This document shows positions 58,065 through 59,313 of a DNA stretch of 59,313 nucleotides, one piece after another; position 1 is the stretch's first letter, and each line of letters opens with the position of its first letter. Source of the stretch: an uncultured Eubacteriales bacterium (lineage in GTDB: Bacteria; Bacillota; Clostridia; Christensenellales; Aristaeellaceae); contig UQNM01000002.1 of the NCBI GenBank assembly GCA_900542395.1, forward strand, positions 1 to 59,313, in the 5' to 3' direction. Made by a program: the position numbers and the translations under genes. The notes under the pieces were generated by a model. That model searched no databases, was not told where the DNA came from, and worked only from the letters and a program-made list of their open reading frames with translations.

Positions 58065-58886
58065 TTAGTCGATGGCGGGATGACGAAGAGCTTCCTTCGT
58101 GGCAGCACCGACAATTCCGTCCACGTTTAGGCCTCCGAGGAACGGGCCAGCGTACTGCTGAAAGTTCTTGACAGCGGTTTCGGTATTCTTGCCGAAATAA
58201 CCATCAATAGAGCCAGGATCATAAGCGAGATAGCTTAGGCGGGTTTGGACATTTTCGACATCCGTGCCATGCATCAGGCTACCGGAGACGTATTTCAGCG
58301 TGCGAGTTCCGAAGTCAAGCATCGCTGTGCGGCGATCTTCCTCGTCGAAATACTCATAGTCTTCACCACCGGTTCCGCCGCCACCACTGGAAGTGCCATC
58401 GTTAATGTGGACAAACAACGAATTCCAGTCGCTGGTCTCACCGCTGCGTCTACGGATTTCATCGTTCTTATCCGTATCATGACCGCAGACGTAGATGTTG
58501 CCGTCAGAACCTACATCGCGGGATACAATGACCGCATGATTGGCGTTACGGAGGGATTTGGCACTGGTGCCGCTATCCAACGTAAAGATAACGTCACCAC
58601 GCTTAAGAGAAGTAGGATCATCGAGGAGCACGACGTCGAGAGACTGGACGAAGCGGCGGAGCGACTGTGCGCCGCGCCAGGCGGTCGAAACGGAAGGGCT
58701 GGAATAGCCGGGATAACGATAGTACCAGGTATCGGTCATCGCAATACCACCGGCATACAGACACTGCGAGACGAAATTCGCGCAATCCGAAGAACCTTCA
58801 TAAGTGGCATAATCGATGTAGTTGGGATTATAATTGTAGGCGTACTGCTTCGCGTAGGAAACAACGTTGTCACGATTATAGGACAT
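58065..58886 (-). CDS. Amidase-domain protein with C-terminal peptidoglycan-binding domain
   Basis: A 273-residue protein. Residues 1-165 match the Amidase_6 (putative amidase/NlpC-like) pattern: SYNRDNVVSYAKQYAYNYNP, then SSDCANFVSQCLYAGG with the catalytic-type Cys, a Trp-rich middle, and NANHAVIVSRD with the His. A Gly/Ser linker (GTSSGGGGTGGEDYEY) leads to a PG_binding_1 domain (LSYLAYDPGSIDGYFG ... VDGIVGAATKEALRHP). No signal peptide is seen, so export would have to be non-classical, or the enzyme acts within the spore or after mother-cell lysis. AAAGGAG precedes the ATG. Confidence 0.85.
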   Translation of the reverse strand: MSYNRDNVVSYAKQYAYNYNPNYIDYATYEGSSDCANFVSQCLYAGGIAMTDTWYYRYPGYSSPSVSTAWRGAQSLRRFVQSLDVVLLDDPTSLKRGDVIFTLDSGTSAKSLRNANHAVIVSRDVGSDGNIYVCGHDTDKNDEIRRRSGETSDWNSLFVHINDGTSSGGGGTGGEDYEYFDEEDRRTAMLDFGTRTLKYVSGSLMHGTDVENVQTRLSYLAYDPGSIDGYFGKNTETAVKNFQQYAGPFLGGLNVDGIVGAATKEALRHPAID

Positions 58887-58983
58887 TGTATATTTCTCCT
58901 TTTTTGTTGATTTGCGTTCGTTTGACTGGCCAGTTTCCCTTGCGCTATATACATGTTATCATAGGGGAAGATGATTTTAAAGT

Positions 58984-59027
58984 GACAAAACAGCGACAAA
59001 ACAGCGACAATATAGTGACACGGGACA
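58984..59027. repeat. Four GACA-type direct repeats at 11-bp spacing
   Basis: GACA occurs at 58984, 58995, 59006 and 59017, the first two within the full unit GACAAAACAGC and the third within GACAATATAGT. The 11-bp period puts all copies on one face of the helix. They lie about 100 bp upstream of the amidase start, so they are a candidate tandem binding site for a regulator. Confidence 0.6.
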
Positions 59028-59032
59028 CGGCG

Positions 59033-59233
59033 TCAGGCTTCGTGCAAAAACCGAAGAATCTTTTCGAGCGCCTTATTCTGATAACGCATGAGCGTGCGAC
59101 GCACTTTGGGAAAGGTGCCGGTTCTGGCGGCATATTCTTCCTCCAGCTGAGACCAAATAACCTCATCGATCAAGTGGCGCTGGATGACAAACAGCTCGTC
59201 GTCATTGAGCAGGGAGAGCCAGTTTTCGATCAT
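59033..59233 (-). CDS. Small sigma-region-4-like / ArpU-type protein
   Basis: A 66-residue protein. LNDDELFVIQRHLIDEVIWSQLEEEY, shortened here to DELFVIQRHLIDEV, followed by RTLMRYQNKALEKIL has the layout of a sigma-70 region 4 helix-turn-helix, as in the late-gene regulators of phages (ArpU/YqaQ type). The ATG at 59233 has only a weak ribosome site. In-frame codons upstream are open to a TAG at about 59275. It is directly upstream of the GACA repeat array and the amidase gene, so it could regulate them. It may be a remnant of a prophage regulator. Confidence 0.55.
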   Translation of the reverse strand: MIENWLSLLNDDELFVIQRHLIDEVIWSQLEEEYAARTGTFPKVRRTLMRYQNKALEKILRFLHEA

Positions 59234-59313
59234 CTGCTTTTTTTCTTTGTATCGCTTTATACTATTTCTCGTCTAAAATATAGATAGAATCCATTTTCTG
59301 CCCGTGATGCTTT

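Noticed and set aside
58984..59027. A CRISPR array or plasmid-type iteron origin
   Set aside because: Units are only 11 bp with no spacers, and no replication initiator gene is nearby.

Overview
The window is a stretch of chromosome from a spore-forming, GC-rich member of the class Clostridia. The evidence is two alpha/beta-type small acid-soluble spore proteins, the sporulation genes yqfC/yqfD in the Bacillus/Clostridium order yqfC-yqfD-phoH-pgpH-ybeY-cdd-era, the Gram-positive order trmH-plsX-acpP-rnc-smc-ftsY, strong AGGAGG ribosome sites, and Clostridia-type secreted SH3 proteins. Gene style suggests the order Christensenellales, but that is a guess from memory, not a computed placement. 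No rRNA, CRISPR array or intact transposase gene was found.

Left part (1-18.5 kb): a DegV protein, an OmpR-type two-component system, a TraX-like membrane protein and two tRNAs (Gln-CTG, Glu-CTC). Next come two different binding-protein-dependent carboxylate-type importers side by side: a tripartite tricarboxylate (TctC-B-A) operon and a TRAP system (TAXI receptor plus fused permease). A LysR regulator lies between them and a PHP-domain metallohydrolase follows. Then come a polar amino acid ABC system, whose receptor gene is divergent from its permease/ATPase, a class I aminotransferase, an iron-type alcohol dehydrogenase and an RluA pseudouridine synthase.

Middle part (18.5-40 kb): a secreted SH3 protein, enolase plus a TSUP-type permease, a flavodiiron protein, an SdpI-family protein, and a long leftward housekeeping operon (trmH-plsX-acpP-rnc-smc-ftsY-unknown-dus). 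Rightward there is a 2-hydroxyacyl-CoA dehydratase/activase pair. Two miniature inverted-repeat elements sit here, each against the 3' end of a gene.

Right part (38-59 kb): an AEC transporter, an XRE regulator, two tandem secreted SH3 paralogues, the era-to-yqfC operon (yqfD is frameshifted), an orphan receiver-like protein, purBC, another SH3 protein, tRNA-Gly and two SASP genes. From about 54.7 kb the DNA turns AT-richer and looks accessory: a serine-recombinase relic, an orphan lipoprotein-size gene, a short SSB, a frameshifted peptidoglycan-binding gene, a third SH3 paralogue, an amidase with a peptidoglycan-binding domain, an 11-bp tandem repeat array and a sigma-region-4-like protein.

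Many promoters have near-consensus sigma-A boxes with 17-bp spacing, and most operons end in clear hairpin-plus-T terminators, so transcription units can be read with fair confidence. Starts were often moved inward from the longest open frame on the basis of ribosome binding sites.
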